This document shows positions 38,041-49,500 of a stretch of 64,000 nt of DNA, piece by piece. Position numbers and translations under genes: made by a program. This DNA is from Epiperipatus broadwayi (taxonomy: Eukaryota; Onychophora; Udeonychophora; Euonychophora; Peripatidae): NCBI GenBank assembly GCA_028023455.1, contig JAQFVV010006628.1:310001-374000 (forward strand). The letters run 5' to 3'. How positions within the stretch are numbered: the stretch's first letter is position 1; each line of letters opens with the position of its first letter. The notes beneath the pieces were generated by a model. That model saw nothing but the letters and a program-made list of their open reading frames with translations, did no database searches and was not told the origin of the DNA.

Positions 38041-38239
38041 TATTTTCCATTGAGCACCGATATTTCGACAGAATAGCAACCGCCATTTTCAAGGTTAACT
38101 TTTGAAAGAAAAACCATTAGATCTTAACAAATAAAGTGACTGTGTGCGAGATGAGAAATGAGATTCCAGTTCAGCATTCACAATATGAGGCTTATCAAAA
38201 TGTTTATTTTCCTCAGTATTTTTACCTGTTAATTTTAAG
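38041..38239 (-). repeat. PLE 3' terminal repeat
   Basis: It encodes the end of the ORF (LTGKNTEENKHFDKPHIVNA and on to SNGFSFKS) and about 60 bp after the stop. It pairs with 39726-39924, with only a handful of mismatches. Confidence 0.8.
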
Positions 38240-38596
38240 TTAATATTGGATAAAAAGAAAGGTTTCCACATAGCTGGAATACGTTGTGCTTCATCAGTTC
38301 TATTTAAACCAGTAGGTCTCTTTAATATTTCAATTGTCTCTCATGGTTCTTAAATCATATCTTTCCAAATTAGCAAGTATTTTTGTATTGTCAAAATTAG
38401 GTTTGTGACCAGTTTCTAAATAATGGGAAGTAAAAACTGATGTGCTAATTTTTTGTTGAAAAGCATTTTTATGTTCCTTAATTCTGACATTAATTTGTCT
38501 ATTAGACTGACCCACGTAGCCTCTTGAGCACTGGAAACACGGAATTTCATAAACTCCTTGGTGTTCCAAAAGTATTCTGTCTTTAGGTTTATACAA
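38239..38596 (-). pseudogene. PLE GIY-YIG endonuclease domain
   Basis: The frame at 38596-38330 reads GVYEIPCFQCSRGYVGQSNR, the GIY-YIG signature with the CxxC pair typical of PLEs, then RIKEHKNAF with the catalytic-type arginine and the histidine, then HYLETGHKPNFDNTKILANL, holding the late conserved block. It stops after TMRDN. The coding sequence continues in another frame through KRPTGLNRTDEAQRIPAMWK to the end of the element, so a one-base shift lies near 38335. Catalytic positions look intact apart from the frameshifts. Confidence 0.75.
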
Positions 38597-38669
38597 AAAA
38601 TCACCAATTTTTTTTCCAGTAGAAAAAGTGGTCTTTATATTAAAACAAGATAGTCTTCTACTGATTTTA

Positions 38670-39677
38670 TCAGTAACCCCCCCCCCTAATGTAAGGCAAA
38701 ATTACTCTATTAAAAGAGGAATTATCAATTCTATCCTCTTTTTTCTTTTTAGTATTAATGTTATATAAAGCCTTACGTATGATGTTTTTATTATAATTAT
38801 TAGAGAGCAGAATACTTTTTGTAAGTTTTATTTCTTGAGAAAGATGTTCTTTATCAGATAAATTATAAGCTCTAGTGAAAAGATTTTTAGCTACAGAAAA
38901 AATTTGTGCAGGATGATGATGAGAATTAAAATTAAGATATCTGTTTGTATGAGTGGATTTTCTGTAAACTGATATTGACAATGTTTCATCACATTTTCTT
39001 GCAATTAAAACATCCAGAAAAGAAAGTGATCTGTTATTTTCCACTTCCATAGTAAATTTAATATTTGGATGCCAATTATTTATAAAAGCAAGAAAAGAAT
39101 TTAAAGAATCAATTCCATGAGGCCATATGACAAAAGTATCATCCACATATCTAAGCCAAATAGAAGGTTTTTTAGTAGCTGCACATAATACTTGACTTTC
39201 AAAATTGTCCATGAAAAGATCAGCAATGACAGGTGACAGTGGGGATCCCATAGAAAGTCCTTTAATTTGTTTAAACAGTTGAGAATTATAAACAAAAAAT
39301 GTATTTTCAAGGCAATGTTTTGCTAAAGGAATAATAAAATCAGGTAAATCATTGTTCTGAGCTATTATATTTAATGCTTCTTCAACAGGAATATTAGTAA
39401 ACATAGAAGAAACATCAAAACTAACCAATAAATCAGTTCCAGTTAGTTTTAAGTTTTTAATTATTGAAATAAAATGGCTTGAATTTTTAATTCTTGAAGG
39501 AATCTTGTCTGTCAATGGCTGTAAGCATTGGGCTAAATATCGAGCCAAAGCATGTGTGGGAGAGCCTATAGCACACACAATAGGTCGCAATGGTATCTCA
39601 GGTTTATGAATTTTAGGCAAACCATAAAATTTAGGATATAATGAAGAAACTTCTCTTGGAGAAATTTTAATTTTCAT
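38670..39677 (-). pseudogene. PLE reverse transcriptase
   Basis: This is the longest coding segment of the element, 335 codons. In order I see YGLPKIHKPEIPLRPIV (fingers), LLVSFDVSSMFTNIP (motif A, first catalytic Asp), QIKGLSMGSPLSPVIADLFM (motif B), IWLRYVDDTFVIW (motif C, the YVDD pair), SLSFLDVLI (motif D) and YRKSTHTNRYLNF (motif E). This is the PLE type, related to telomerase reverse transcriptase. The catalytic residues are intact. The ORF starts at a methionine inside the protein: about 150-200 residues normally before the fingers are absent, and at the end it meets a poly-C run where the frame is lost. The short frame at 39101-39310 is a shadow. Confidence 0.85.
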
Positions 39678-39725
39678 ATTTTCATCTATACTAGAAAGTT
39701 TGACAAGACATTTTGTTTTTTTTTT

Positions 39726-39924
39726 CTTAAAATTAACAGGTAAAAATACTGAGGAAAATAAACATTTTGATAAGCCTCATATTGTGAATGCTGAACTGGA
39801 ATCTCATTTCTCATCTCGCACACAGTCACGTTATTTGTTAAGATCTAACGGTTTTTCTTTCAAAAGTTAACCTTGAAAATGGCGGTTGCTATTCCATCGA
39901 AATATCGGTGCTCAATGGAAAATA
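39726..39924 (+). repeat. Inverted copy of the PLE 3' end at its 5' side
   Basis: Reverse complement of 38041-38239 with few differences. It ends at AATAAGACAC about 70 bp before an (AT)n tract. Confidence 0.8.
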
Positions 39925-39990
39925 AGACACGGTATATCCCAAAAACTTATAATTTATCCATCATATAACCGTGAAAACATTAAGTATAAC

Positions 39991-40016
39991 ATATATATAT
40001 ATATATATATATATAT
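39991..40016. repeat. (AT)n tract at the LTR element insertion site
   Basis: Thirteen AT units run directly into the TGTAAC end of the first LTR element. Confidence 0.9.
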
Positions 40017-43000
40017 TGTAACAATATTTTATAAATTGCCATTTGTAACAATATTTATCAATTAATATAAATATGTATTTGTGATTATTAAATTAATATA
40101 AAAGATATGTATTTGTAACTATATTAATTCATCATAGCATAGATAAAGAAATTATAGAATCACTGTGCCACTTGAAAATATCAGCATTAAAGATTCTTGG
40201 TATTTATTTATATATTGGGGCAGTCATCTGAACAATAAAACATACTGGCCATTGTCATCTAATAAAAATAATATTAAATATAGCAACTGAATAAAAGTAC
40301 CCACTGTGAGATTCCTGGAGTGCCTTATGCTTATCTCCAATACTAGGTTCTTCTAACAAAGAATCCTTCCTATTCTTCTTTCCAAATATATAAGACCATT
40401 CATGGTCATATGCACACACGGGTGCTATTCATGACAACTTATAAAAAAATATATTTTATAAAACTAATATTATGAAGTTGGAAAGGGATGATATCACTCT
40501 TTATTCAGTTTAGCTAAGTACATGTGTTTTCCCATGAGCGCCACTAGATTGTTTTCAATCTAGATAAGTATCTATTTATAGTGTACTTGAGTTCAAACTC
40601 ATTCAGTACATATTTATTACACATGACTTGGATGACTATTGAACAAAATGACATTCTTACATTTTATCTATATTGATAAAATTACAAGATCCCAATATTA
40701 CCAAAGTTTATACTATAGATCAAAGATTCTTATAGACATTGCTAGCTCATTAGCGTATATTGATGAACAGACATGTATAATCCTATTAATGGCTTCCAAA
40801 CAAGCATGTGAAGACCATTATTGATATTGATGGCCATTTAACTAAATTATTTATCACAATAAAGGTAATAATGATGATGATGATAATAATATCATAATAA
40901 TGATAATAATAGTGATATCATAATAATGATTATAATAGTGATATCATAATAATGATTATAATAGTGATGATGATACCAGCCATGGCTTATCAATAAACTC
41001 ACAACAATAAATTCATCTTTATAAACTTATAGGCATCTATTAAAATTATCCTATTTCATACTGGGATTTAATAATACTAATGGTGATGATTGATCATCAT
41101 GAATCTCTTTGCATAATATTCAATTTTCTATAAACCCCTATTTACTAAAATATATTCATTACGCTAAACATTAAATTTAATGATTATAATTTATTAATGA
41201 TGATTGATGGCGATCATAACTTTTATATAGTATTATTTGAAACATTTTTAACTAATAACATGATATCCATCTTTGATGAGGATGATCTAAATTCATGGAC
41301 ACAACACAATTTTAGCTTTCTATGTTGAACTATAATTATCAAAATTTGGTTATTCTCAAGCATAATCCTTAAATACTTAAATATCAACATTCTAGTTTAC
41401 CTATTATTTTGCGGACGCTTAATATTTGCAAGTGATTGCTCAATATATACGAATGGTAATACTTAATAACTGCGAGCAATGATGCTGAATTAAAATGATA
41501 GAATTAAGACAAAAAAAAAAAAACACAATATTCTTAATAATAACTCGGAAACCAATTAAGATATATAATTATATTTTATTAACACTACTACTCTTTCTTT
41601 CCTTCTTTAAAGTTAAATCGACAATTAAATAAATGGCTTATTAATATAAAAATTTATATAAGTATAAGCAAATAAACTTAATATATAGGTTTGTCATCTT
41701 CTTGATATCTCAAAATAAGCTGACTTAAATCAATATTAAAAAAAAAATACATATTCTATAAATGCTTATTTAAGAATTTTCTTACTTATCATATCATAAA
41801 ATAAATTTCAGGTGTAACTTGTATATGTCATTTCATTTCCATTCAAATGTAATGCCCTACTTTTCAATTTACCATTTTAAACTAATCATATATAACCTAT
41901 TCTTTGATGTGTTTGGATAAACAGTTACACATTCACGCATTCGGTAATGTTAACATATATGTTTAAAATGTATACCCAAAAATTACATATATAAAAATAT
42001 CTTTTTCTTTTGCAACCTTATAGCGAAAGAAAATAAAATACATATATTAATTTTTAATATGCAACAAGATAAAATAAAAATAAAAAACATTATAAATGCA
42101 TATATCTATAGGTTGCTCATTATCATTAACAACTGAAGAACAATTAAAAAAAAAACATTTCAACATTACAATATATAATAAAAAAAATAATGAAAAATTT
42201 AAGTTTAAAGATTTAAACTATGTTTGTGCTATGTTGTGAGATATTGCAAATAACTATAGATAAACAAGTCTTTAATGTTTCTGTATCAAAAAAGAAAATT
42301 GCTTTGACCAGTAAATTAAGGTTTACTTTTAATAAGTAAAAGAATAAAATCGGTTAAAGAAAGTTCATATTTACCCGTCTACTTTTTACTTCTTATTAAT
42401 GTCCTGAATTTGAATTTTCAGACTGCTTTTCTTTGCTCACCAACAACAACAACAACAAAAAAAGAAAGTTATTGCAGATACTTTTAAGATAATGCTGAAT
42501 CAATTGACTTTGCTTGTTTCTTCAATTCCATTATTATTCACTGTTGATTGGCTTCCTTCTACCATTTAAAAAAAAGTTATTATAAGTACTTTGAATAAGT
42601 AGGTACCGGTGGATTTGCTTGTCTCTCTCCTTTAAAAAAAATAATTGCTGTTGACACTTTAGATGATTGAGGTAAATCAACAAAAATTTGATTTATGGCT
42701 TCAAACTTGGTTCTACATGGCTGTTATAGATTTTCTTTTCCTCCTATTTCCTCTTCTCCATTCATTCGAAGGTAATGAGCTTTTAATAAGCCAGGAACTA
42801 GAAACAAAGCATTCCATATAGCTTGTGTGGTTGGCTTCAAAATCTATCATTTTGTTGGTTATTACTGGATACATGACTTCATAGACAGATCAGCGATTTT
42901 GACTCATTCTGTATTAACCAGGAAGCAGAAAAAATGGTTTAGCAATGCAGAGGCATAGTATTATGCATAACCAAATATGTTAATATCATTTTTATAATTA

Positions 43001-43852
43001 TTACTAACTTATAATAAATTCAATCTTGTTCCATTTCTCTCCTCTTCTTTAATATTGCTGGAAATTGCTTTATATAAACGCACATTTCATTTGCTCTTTT
43101 TTTTCAACTTTCAAAGAGTGAGAAAAAAAAAATTAAAGCGTTCACTCTCTTTTAAAAAAAAAATCCGAGCTTACATTTCTGCTTAAGAATAATAACAAGG
43201 AAGGACCGACTGAGTTGAGTCTCAAAATAATAATAATAATTTGAGTGACTCTCACTCTAAAAAAATTTATGACTAACTGATCATCTCTCTAAAAAAATTT
43301 ATGACTGACTGATCATCTCTCTAAAAAATTTAAGACTGACTGATTAAAAAAATTGTTTTAATCATTTATATCGCGAATTTCAACCAAAGAAAAAAAAACA
43401 TCTGGAAATCTTTATCTTAAAAAAAAATCAAAGCTTCACAAGTTTGACGTCGACTTAAAATTGATCGCTATCGTTATCTACATCAAAGCACCTCTTTTGT
43501 AAAAATAATCTTAAGATACAGATAACAACAAAGCTGGCCATCTATAGCCATCAGAAATAAGTGTAAAAGCATCTTTGTGTTTGTACAGATCTATTCATTG
43601 TTTCACACGTGTACAATTTTTTATCTCCTAATCTAACAATTTTATTTCACACCTTTCTGATTTACTCTATTTTAACAAAATGAAAGTTAAATAAATTTAA
43701 CACATATTATTTAATAAAAAAAATATTATATAATAAATCACAAAAAGAACTGCTTATTCATAATAATAAATCTATACATATAAATCTCTGTATGTATAAA
43801 AGAATAAAAAAAATTTTTTTTTAAATAATTGAATACTATATATATATCTACA
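40017..43852 (-). repeat. 3' LTR of element 1 (3836 bp)
   Basis: In element orientation it runs from TGTAGATATA (43852) to TTGTTACA (40017), with TGTA/TACA inverted ends. It has a GAT/AAT-rich minisatellite (40864-40975). A 61-codon frame (40639-40824) is unchanged in the other LTR, but that only reflects recent LTR identity. Confidence 0.9.
40864..40975. repeat. Short tandem repeat inside LTR 1
   Basis: Units of about 26 bp (ATCATAATAATGATTATAAT and AGTGAT) and GAT triplets. The same array lies at 47398-47509 in the other LTR. Confidence 0.8.
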
Positions 43853-43866
43853 TTTGCCTCACCCCC
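43853..43866 (-). promoter_or_regulatory. Polypurine tract of element 1
   Basis: On the minus strand GGGGGTGAGGCAAA lies directly before the TG of the 3' LTR, where the plus-strand DNA primer of LTR elements is expected. Confidence 0.7.
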
Positions 43867-43903
43867 AAACAAAAAAAAAATTTTGAATATAAAAAAAAAT
43901 TGC

Positions 43904-45040
43904 TTAGGTCATGAGTGCCATTGGTTTTAGGCTACGTACATTATATGTGCCTTTTACTCCTTCTGACGATTCTAGTACAAATGCATTTTCCCCTTTTCTT
44001 TCCTTGAGCATGAATGGCCCTTCATATATATTATAGAACTTTTTGAATGTATGCTTCTGCGGGTCGCTATTTTGCATTTGCTGATGGGAATTATTCCCAG
44101 GCCTACCTATGTTTGGTTTACTAGGTTTCATGGGATAGTGTCGGCCTAATTGGTTGTTTATAATCCTAATGGTGGAGATCTTATAACTATATCTCTCCTC
44201 CATCCTAGAATAACCTTTCATTTTCCTTTCTGCAACTCCCAGGGCATCCAATAGGTCTGCCACTCTCATTGGGGAGTGCACATCATCCACTATCATATAT
44301 ATATTCCCAGGCATTCCTATGTTTGGTTTGCCAGGTTTTGTGGGAAATTGTCTGCCTAACTGGTTTGTTCCCATTCTCATATTGGAGACTTTATAGCCAT
44401 AGCTCTCCTCCTCTCTATGATAACTTTCAGCTATCCTTTTGGTAGCTCCCAATGTCTCAAACTTGTCTGCTACATTTACTGGGGCATATACATCAGCAGC
44501 TATCTTTAATTCTAAGAAACTAGCTTTACTGACTACATCTTTCCTGAGGTCAATTTGTTCCTGTACAGTGGCTACCTTTATTTCTAGGTTATGTATCTCA
44601 CTGTATATATCCTCTTTGGGATTACATTGTTCTTGAACAGCAGCTACCTCATCATTTTCATATGGCTTGACTACAGTCACATAACTCTCTGGCACTATTT
44701 CTTGTTCTGGACTGGTCATCTTATTATCAGTTTCTTTACCTAAATCAGTTACTTGATCATTCATTTCTGGTGATGGTTGATCCATCTTATTGTCAAGTCC
44801 CTGAGACAGTCCTTTGATAGACTCATGCATTGTTTGGAAGTACTGATCCATTTTCTGATTCATTTGGTTTATGCCCTCTTTCATTTCCTTCATCTCTTGT
44901 GATTGTTGATCAAATTTATTATCCAATTTCTGATTCATTTCTTTAAACTGTAACATCATTATTTGCAACCACTCTGGTTGGCTTTGCCTTACTACCTCCT
45001 CCTTTCCTTCCATGACAAATTCTTTTTCTTGCTCCATCAT
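43904..45040 (-). CDS. Gag-like protein fused to an integrase C-terminal (GPY/F-like) module
   Basis: The 378-residue ORF is uninterrupted. Residues 1-110 are polar and helical with repeated QKLDNKFDQ, NQKMDQYF and LDNKMDQ elements, a likely coiled coil. Residues 181-246 and 251-316 are two copies of a 66-residue block on a 70-residue period; both have VAD, then LG, Y.YK, NQLGR and KP.KPNIG.PGN. Residues 331-374 (KFYNIYEGPFMLKERKGENA, then TYNVRSLKP) match the GPY/F-like end of Ty3-type integrases, as in element 2. I see no capsid major-homology-type segment and no zinc knuckle. How it works is unknown; it may bind the element's RNA or DNA. The frame begins 4 kb from any other gene and is the only candidate product of the element. 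Confidence 0.6.
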   Translation of the reverse strand: MMEQEKEFVMEGKEEVVRQSQPEWLQIMMLQFKEMNQKLDNKFDQQSQEMKEMKEGINQMNQKMDQYFQTMHESIKGLSQGLDNKMDQPSPEMNDQVTDLGKETDNKMTSPEQEIVPESYVTVVKPYENDEVAAVQEQCNPKEDIYSEIHNLEIKVATVQEQIDLRKDVVSKASFLELKIAADVYAPVNVADKFETLGATKRIAESYHREEESYGYKVSNMRMGTNQLGRQFPTKPGKPNIGMPGNIYMIVDDVHSPMRVADLLDALGVAERKMKGYSRMEERYSYKISTIRIINNQLGRHYPMKPSKPNIGRPGNNSHQQMQNSDPQKHTFKKFYNIYEGPFMLKERKGENAFVLESSEGVKGTYNVRSLKPMALMT

Positions 45041-46528
45041 AAATTTATAAAATATTTATATTACTTATTTCTGTTTGATTTAGTATATTCTGATTTATTC
45101 TGTTCTGATTTATTGTTCTGCTCCCTGATTTCCTATACATCCAGAGTCAAACACCTTTATCTATCCTCATATACCTTAAAATTTTCAACCACTCTTTCTC
45201 AGCCATAATTCTCCCCATCAATCTATCTATATCTTTAGTGCCTTTAATTAACTTAACCTCCATCATCACTCTTTTTCCTTTACCTATATATGATTGATAA
45301 AGTATGAGGTCATAGTACTATTTAAAACATTTATTTAAGAAAAAGCTATCTCTGTATTGGTGTGTCCTTTTTATGCCATCATTTATCTAGTTTTTCATGC
45401 TTTTATAAAACTTAACTCTCTCTATGCCCTTTTTAATACACTAAGCAAAAAAAAAAGAAAAATTACTTATATAACATATGTGCTAGATTTATAACAGAGT
45501 TCATGTCTCAAGTCATTTATATACTCATCTATCCTTCTAGAGATCTGACAGATATTGACAGCCAAAAGAATGATTAGCAATTCACAATCATGAGATAGAC
45601 AAAAGAATTCAATCACTGCACTTAAAGCACACAATGCTCCATGAACACTCAGATGATCACCCCAATTCAATCACTCTAAGCTACTACAACCCATAATAGT
45701 TTATTGCAAACATTGTTGCATTGCCCTGCTTACTTCCAAGTCTTAGGGGCTTTAATTCGTCAAATACTGCCTTGCTTATTTTTAAAGTCTTAGAGGCAAC
45801 AATTATATATCAGTAAAACAAAATACTGCCTTGCTCTCTCTGGAGTCTTAGAGGCGAAATATTATGTATCAGAAAAATTATGCCTTGCTCTCTCTGGAGT
45901 CTTAGAGGCGAAATCATGGCAGGCCTACTGTTAACTGCTTCATGATAAAACAACTGATATTATAATCTGGGTTGGAGCAGTGAATGAGATAAATCAATCA
46001 CCAGTGGCATGAATACATCACATTCTCAAGGCAATGACAAAAATTCTCCATCCATCATCACAACCGTAACACAACCAACCAAACTCCAACAATCAAATAT
46101 CCAATCCAACCTCCAAAATCATAAATTTTCTATAACACAAACTTTTCAAATATGAACAAAATTATTATTCCACACTTCAAGGCTATTAATATTTCTATGC
46201 TTATTTAATTGATAAGCAAAATATATATAAAAAAAAACAGTGTTATTAACTTTAACACATTATAAGTTGTGATATCATTATATTTTAAAAATTGAAACTA
46301 AGCTCTATAATGACTGTATTCATTTATCATCATCAAAAATGCAATAACAGTAATCATCATCATCTAAACATCAGGCCAAAATATTTGTATACACTAATAA
46401 TAATAAAAAATTGCACAGAAAAAAAAAATTCTTTTTTTTTTTTTTTAAACTATACATCTGTCATCACTATATACTACCCATCTCTCATGTATGTGGGGTA
46501 TTTCAAGCCATTATTTGGCTTATTTCGA
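45041..46528 (-). other. 5' leader of element 1
   Basis: Untranslated region between the primer site and the ORF, about 1.5 kb. It holds four copies of a ~30-bp repeat at 45722-45912. Short frames in it (for example 45467-45670) have no motifs. Confidence 0.5.
45722..45912. repeat. Four-copy ~30-bp repeat in the leader
   Basis: TGCCTTGCTCTCTCTGGAGT plus CTTAGAGGCG appears at 45827 and 45881; diverged versions start at 45722 and 45768. Spacing is irregular (46, 59, 54 bp). GCCT and AGGC at the unit ends are complementary, so each could form a small hairpin in the RNA. Confidence 0.75.
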
Positions 46529-46546
46529 GCCCCACGTTGGGCGCCA
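46529..46546 (-). promoter_or_regulatory. tRNA-Lys primer-binding site of element 1
   Basis: On the minus strand TGGCGCCCAACGTGGGGC starts two bases after the 5' LTR. It is the known 18-base complement of the 3' end of tRNA-Lys(1,2), including the CCA. It fixes the element's orientation and the LTR end. Confidence 0.9.
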
Positions 46547-46548
46547 TT

Positions 46549-49500
46549 TGTAACAATATTATTTATAAATTGCCATTTGTAACAATATTTATCAATTAAT
46601 ATAAATATGTATTTGTGATTATTAAATTAATATAAAAGATATGTATTTGTAACTATATTAATTCATCATAGCATAGATAAAGAAATTATAGAATCACTGT
46701 GCCACTTGAAAATATCAGCATTAAAGATTCTTGGTATTTATTTATATATTGGGGCAGTCATCTGAACAATAAAACATACTGGACATTGTCATCTAATAAA
46801 AATAATATTAAACATAGCAACTGAATAAAAGTACCCACTGTGAGATTCCTGGAGTGCCTTATGCTTATCTCCAATACTAGGTTCTTCTAACAAAGAATCC
46901 TTCCTATCCTTCTTTCCAAATATATAAGACCATTCATGGTCATATGCACACACGGGTGCTATTCATGACAACTTATAAAAAAATATATTTTATAAAACTA
47001 ATATTATGAAGTTGGAAAGGGATGATATCACTCTTTATTCAGTTTAGCTAAGTACATGTGTTTTCCCATGAGCGCCACTAGATTGTTTTCAATCTAGATA
47101 AGTATCTATTTATAGTGTACTTGAGTTCAAACTCATTCAGTACATATTTATTACACATGACTTGGATGACTATTGAACAAAATGACATTCTTACATTTTA
47201 TCTATATTGATAAAATTACAAGATCCCAATATTACCAAAGTTTATACTATAGATCAAAGATTCTTATAGACATTGCTAGCTCATTAGCGTATATTGATGA
47301 ACAGACATGTATAATCCTATTAATGGCTTCCAAACAAGCATGTGAAGACCATTATTGATATTGATGGCCATTTAACTAAATTATTTATCACAATAAAGGT
47401 AATAATGATGATGATGATAATAATATCATAATAATGATAATAATAGTGATATCATAATAATGATTATAATAGTGATATCATAATAATGATTATAATAGTG
47501 ATGATGATACCAGCCATGGCTTATCAATAAACTCACAACAATAAATTCATCTTTATAAACTTATAGGCATCTATTAAAATTATCCTATTTCATACTGGGA
47601 TTTAATAATACTAATGGTGATGATTGATCATCATGAATCTCTTTGCATAATATTCAATTTTCTATAAACCCCTATTTACTAAAATATATTCATTACGCTA
47701 AACATTAAATTTAATGATTATAATTTATTAATGATGATTGATGGCGATCATAACTTTTATATAGTATTATTTGAAACATTTTTAACTAATAACATGATAT
47801 CCATCTTTGATGAGGATGATCTAAATTCATGGACACAACACAATTTTAGCTTTCTATGTTGAACTATAATTATCAAAATTTGGTTATTCTCAAGCATAAT
47901 CCTTAAATACTTAAATATCAACATTCTAGTTTACCTATTATTTTGCGGACGCTTAATATTTGCAAGTGATTGCTCAATATATACGAATGGTAATACTTAA
48001 TAACTGCGAGCAATGATGCTGAATTAAAATGATAGAATTAAGACAAAAAAAAAAAACACAATATTCTTAATAATAACTCGGAAACCAATTAAGATATATA
48101 ATTATATTTTATTAACACTACTACTCTTTCTTTCCTTCTTTAAAGTTAAATCGACAATTAAATAAATGGCTTATTAATATAAAAATTCATATAAGTATAA
48201 GCAAATAAACTTAATATATAGGTTTGTCACTTCTTGATATCTCAAAATAAGCTGACTTAAATCAATATTAAAAAAAATACATATTCTATAAATGCTTATT
48301 TAAGACTTTTCTTACTTATCATATCATAAAATAAATTTCAGGTGTAACTTGTATATGTTATTTCATTTCCATTCAAATGTAATGCCCTACTTTTTAATTT
48401 ACCATTTTAAACTAATCATATATAACCTATTCTTTGATGTGTTTGGATAAACAGTTACACATTCACGCATTCGGTAATGTTAACATATATGTTTAAAATG
48501 TATACCCATAAATTACATATATAAAAATATCTTTTTCTTTTGCAACCTTATAGCGAAAGAAAATAAAATACATATATTAATTTTTAATATGCAACAAGAT
48601 AAAATAAAAATAAAAAACATTATAAATGCATATATCTATAGGTTGCTCATTATCATTAACAACTGAAGAACAATTAAAAAAAAACATTTCAACATTACAA
48701 TATATAATAAAAAAAATAATGAAAAATTTAAGTTTAAAGATTTAAACTATGTTTGTGCTATGTTGTGAGATATTGCAAATAACTATAGATAAACAAGTCT
48801 TTAATGTTTCTGTATCAAAAAAGAAAATTGCTTTGACCAGTAAATTAAGGTTTACTTTTAATAAGTAAAAGAATAAAATCGGTTAAAGAAAGTTCATATT
48901 TACCCGTCTACTTTTTACTTCTTATTAATGTCCTGAATTTGAATTTTCAGACTGCTTTTCTTTGCTCACCAACAACAACAACAAAAAAAAAGAAAGTTAT
49001 TGCAGATACTTTTAAGATAATGCTGAATCAATTGACTTTGCTTGTTTCTTCAATTCCATTATTATTCACTGTTGATTGGCTTCCTTCTACCATTTAAAAA
49101 AAAAAGTTATTATAAGTACTTTGAATAAGTAGGTACCGGTGGATTTGCTTGTCTCTCTCCTTTAAAAAAAATAATTGCTGTTGACACTTTAGATGATTGA
49201 GGTAAATCAACAAAAATTTGATTTATGGCTTCAAACTTGGTTCTACATGGCTGTTATAGATTTTCTTTTCCTCCTATTTCCTCTTCTCCATTCATTCGAA
49301 AGTAATGAGCTTTTAATAAGCCAGGAACTAGAAAAAAAGCATTCCATATAGCTTGTGTGGTTGGCTTCAAAATCTATCATTTTGTTAGTTATTACTGGAT
49401 ACATGACTTCATAGACAGATCAGCGGTTTTGACTCATTCTGTATTAACCAGGAAGCAGAAAAAGATGGTTTAGCAATGCAGAGGCATAGTCTTATGCATA

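Larger units (their letters stand above)
38041..39924 (-). mobile_element. Penelope-like element with inverted 199-bp terminal copies
   Basis: The minus strand encodes a recognisable reverse transcriptase and GIY-YIG endonuclease. The 3' terminal 199 bp (38041-38239) recur almost unchanged but inverted beyond the 5' end (39726-39924), the pseudo-LTR arrangement known for PLEs. The N-terminal region of the ORF is missing, so the copy is 5'-truncated. Two frameshifts, one at a C-homopolymer near 38678-38687, break the ORF. It is better preserved than the PLE at 22.1-24.0 kb. Confidence 0.85.

Noticed and set aside
38285-38340. CTGATGA followed by GGAAA on the minus strand, hammerhead-like
   Set aside because: It is coding sequence for the DEAQRIPAMWKP segment of the PLE, and no stem II or stem III can be formed.
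40639-40824. 61-codon frame present in both LTRs of element 1
   Set aside because: Its identity only reflects recent LTR duplication; no motif, and it is antisense to the element.
45722-45912. CRISPR-like array
   Set aside because: Only four diverged units with irregular spacing inside a retrotransposon leader of a eukaryote-type genome.
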